A DNA stretch of 64,000 nt from Nematopogon swammerdamellus (taxonomy: Eukaryota > Arthropoda > Insecta > Lepidoptera > Adelidae): the NCBI GenBank assembly GCA_946902875.1, contig OX336345.1, positions 15,841,395 to 15,905,394 of the forward strand, written 5' to 3'. Under the pieces are notes generated by a model that saw only the letters and a program-made list of their open reading frames with translations, ran no database searches and was not told the DNA's origin. The position numbers and the translations under genes are program-made. Of the stretch, positions 63,954-64,000 are shown piece after piece (position 1 is the stretch's first letter; every line of letters begins with the position of its first letter).

Positions 63954-64000
63954 AACCACACGCTGTATGCCGACAATCGGGATAAGCGGAGTAATCGGTG
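63954..64000 (-). repeat. Family D repeat, cut by the window edge
   Basis: CACACGCTGTATGCCGACAA, TCGGGATAAGCGGAGTAATCG: the end of D read on the minus strand, directly after the SINE A-tail. The rest lies beyond the window. Confidence 0.8.

Overview
The window looks like non-genic (intergenic or long-intron) DNA from a moth or butterfly. This rests on recognition, not a database search. Signs include the 'GGTTCCGTA...' repeats that end in 'CGAGTTCGACTCGC...TTGGCCGGTTTTT', with (GTCT/GTCC)n cores. Others are the 'GCGAGCGAAGCCGCGGGCAAAAGCTAGT' type ends (written here only as a type), 3'-truncated non-LTR retrotransposon tails carrying (GATGAT)n or (ATGT)n, and many small DNA elements in AT-rich DNA. 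I found no host protein-coding exon, tRNA gene or rRNA gene that I can support. Almost every open frame is short, unconserved in appearance, or lies inside a repeat.

Layout: 0-5.8 kb holds two small inverted-repeat elements and AT-rich unique DNA. 5.8-6.6 kb is a head-to-head pair of a chimeric SINE. 7-21.6 kb mixes families A (GTCT-core repeat), B (a related GGTTCCGTA repeat) and C (the SINE) with LINE 3' ends. 22.5-26.6 kb has family D, two LINE C-terminal remnants, a solo 426-bp MITE and a 5'-truncated LINE with a 13-bp target duplication. 26.6-29.5 kb is mostly unrecognised. 29.5-38 kb has LINE and D fragments, a 33-bp minisatellite, several hairpins and Lepidoptera-type repeats. 38-43 kb has the A+E composite, a MITE broken by a nested A copy, and a TTGTGCAA-rich insertion. 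44.4-48.1 kb is a 3.2-kb palindromic DNA transposon nested in a second copy of the 426-bp MITE. 48.4-53 kb has more nested repeats and a decayed reverse-transcriptase-associated gene. 53.9-54.5 kb has two abutting minisatellites. 55-58.4 kb is a dense nest of A/B/C/E copies. 58.4-64 kb returns to sparse repeats, ending in a C-D junction at the window edge.

There is no pathway or operon to describe. The biology is layered transposition. The best findings are the palindromic transposon with its solo paralogue as an empty site, the SINE that joins tRNA-type and 5S-rRNA-type promoter modules, and the TTGTGCAA-motif insertion with a paralogue that lacks it.
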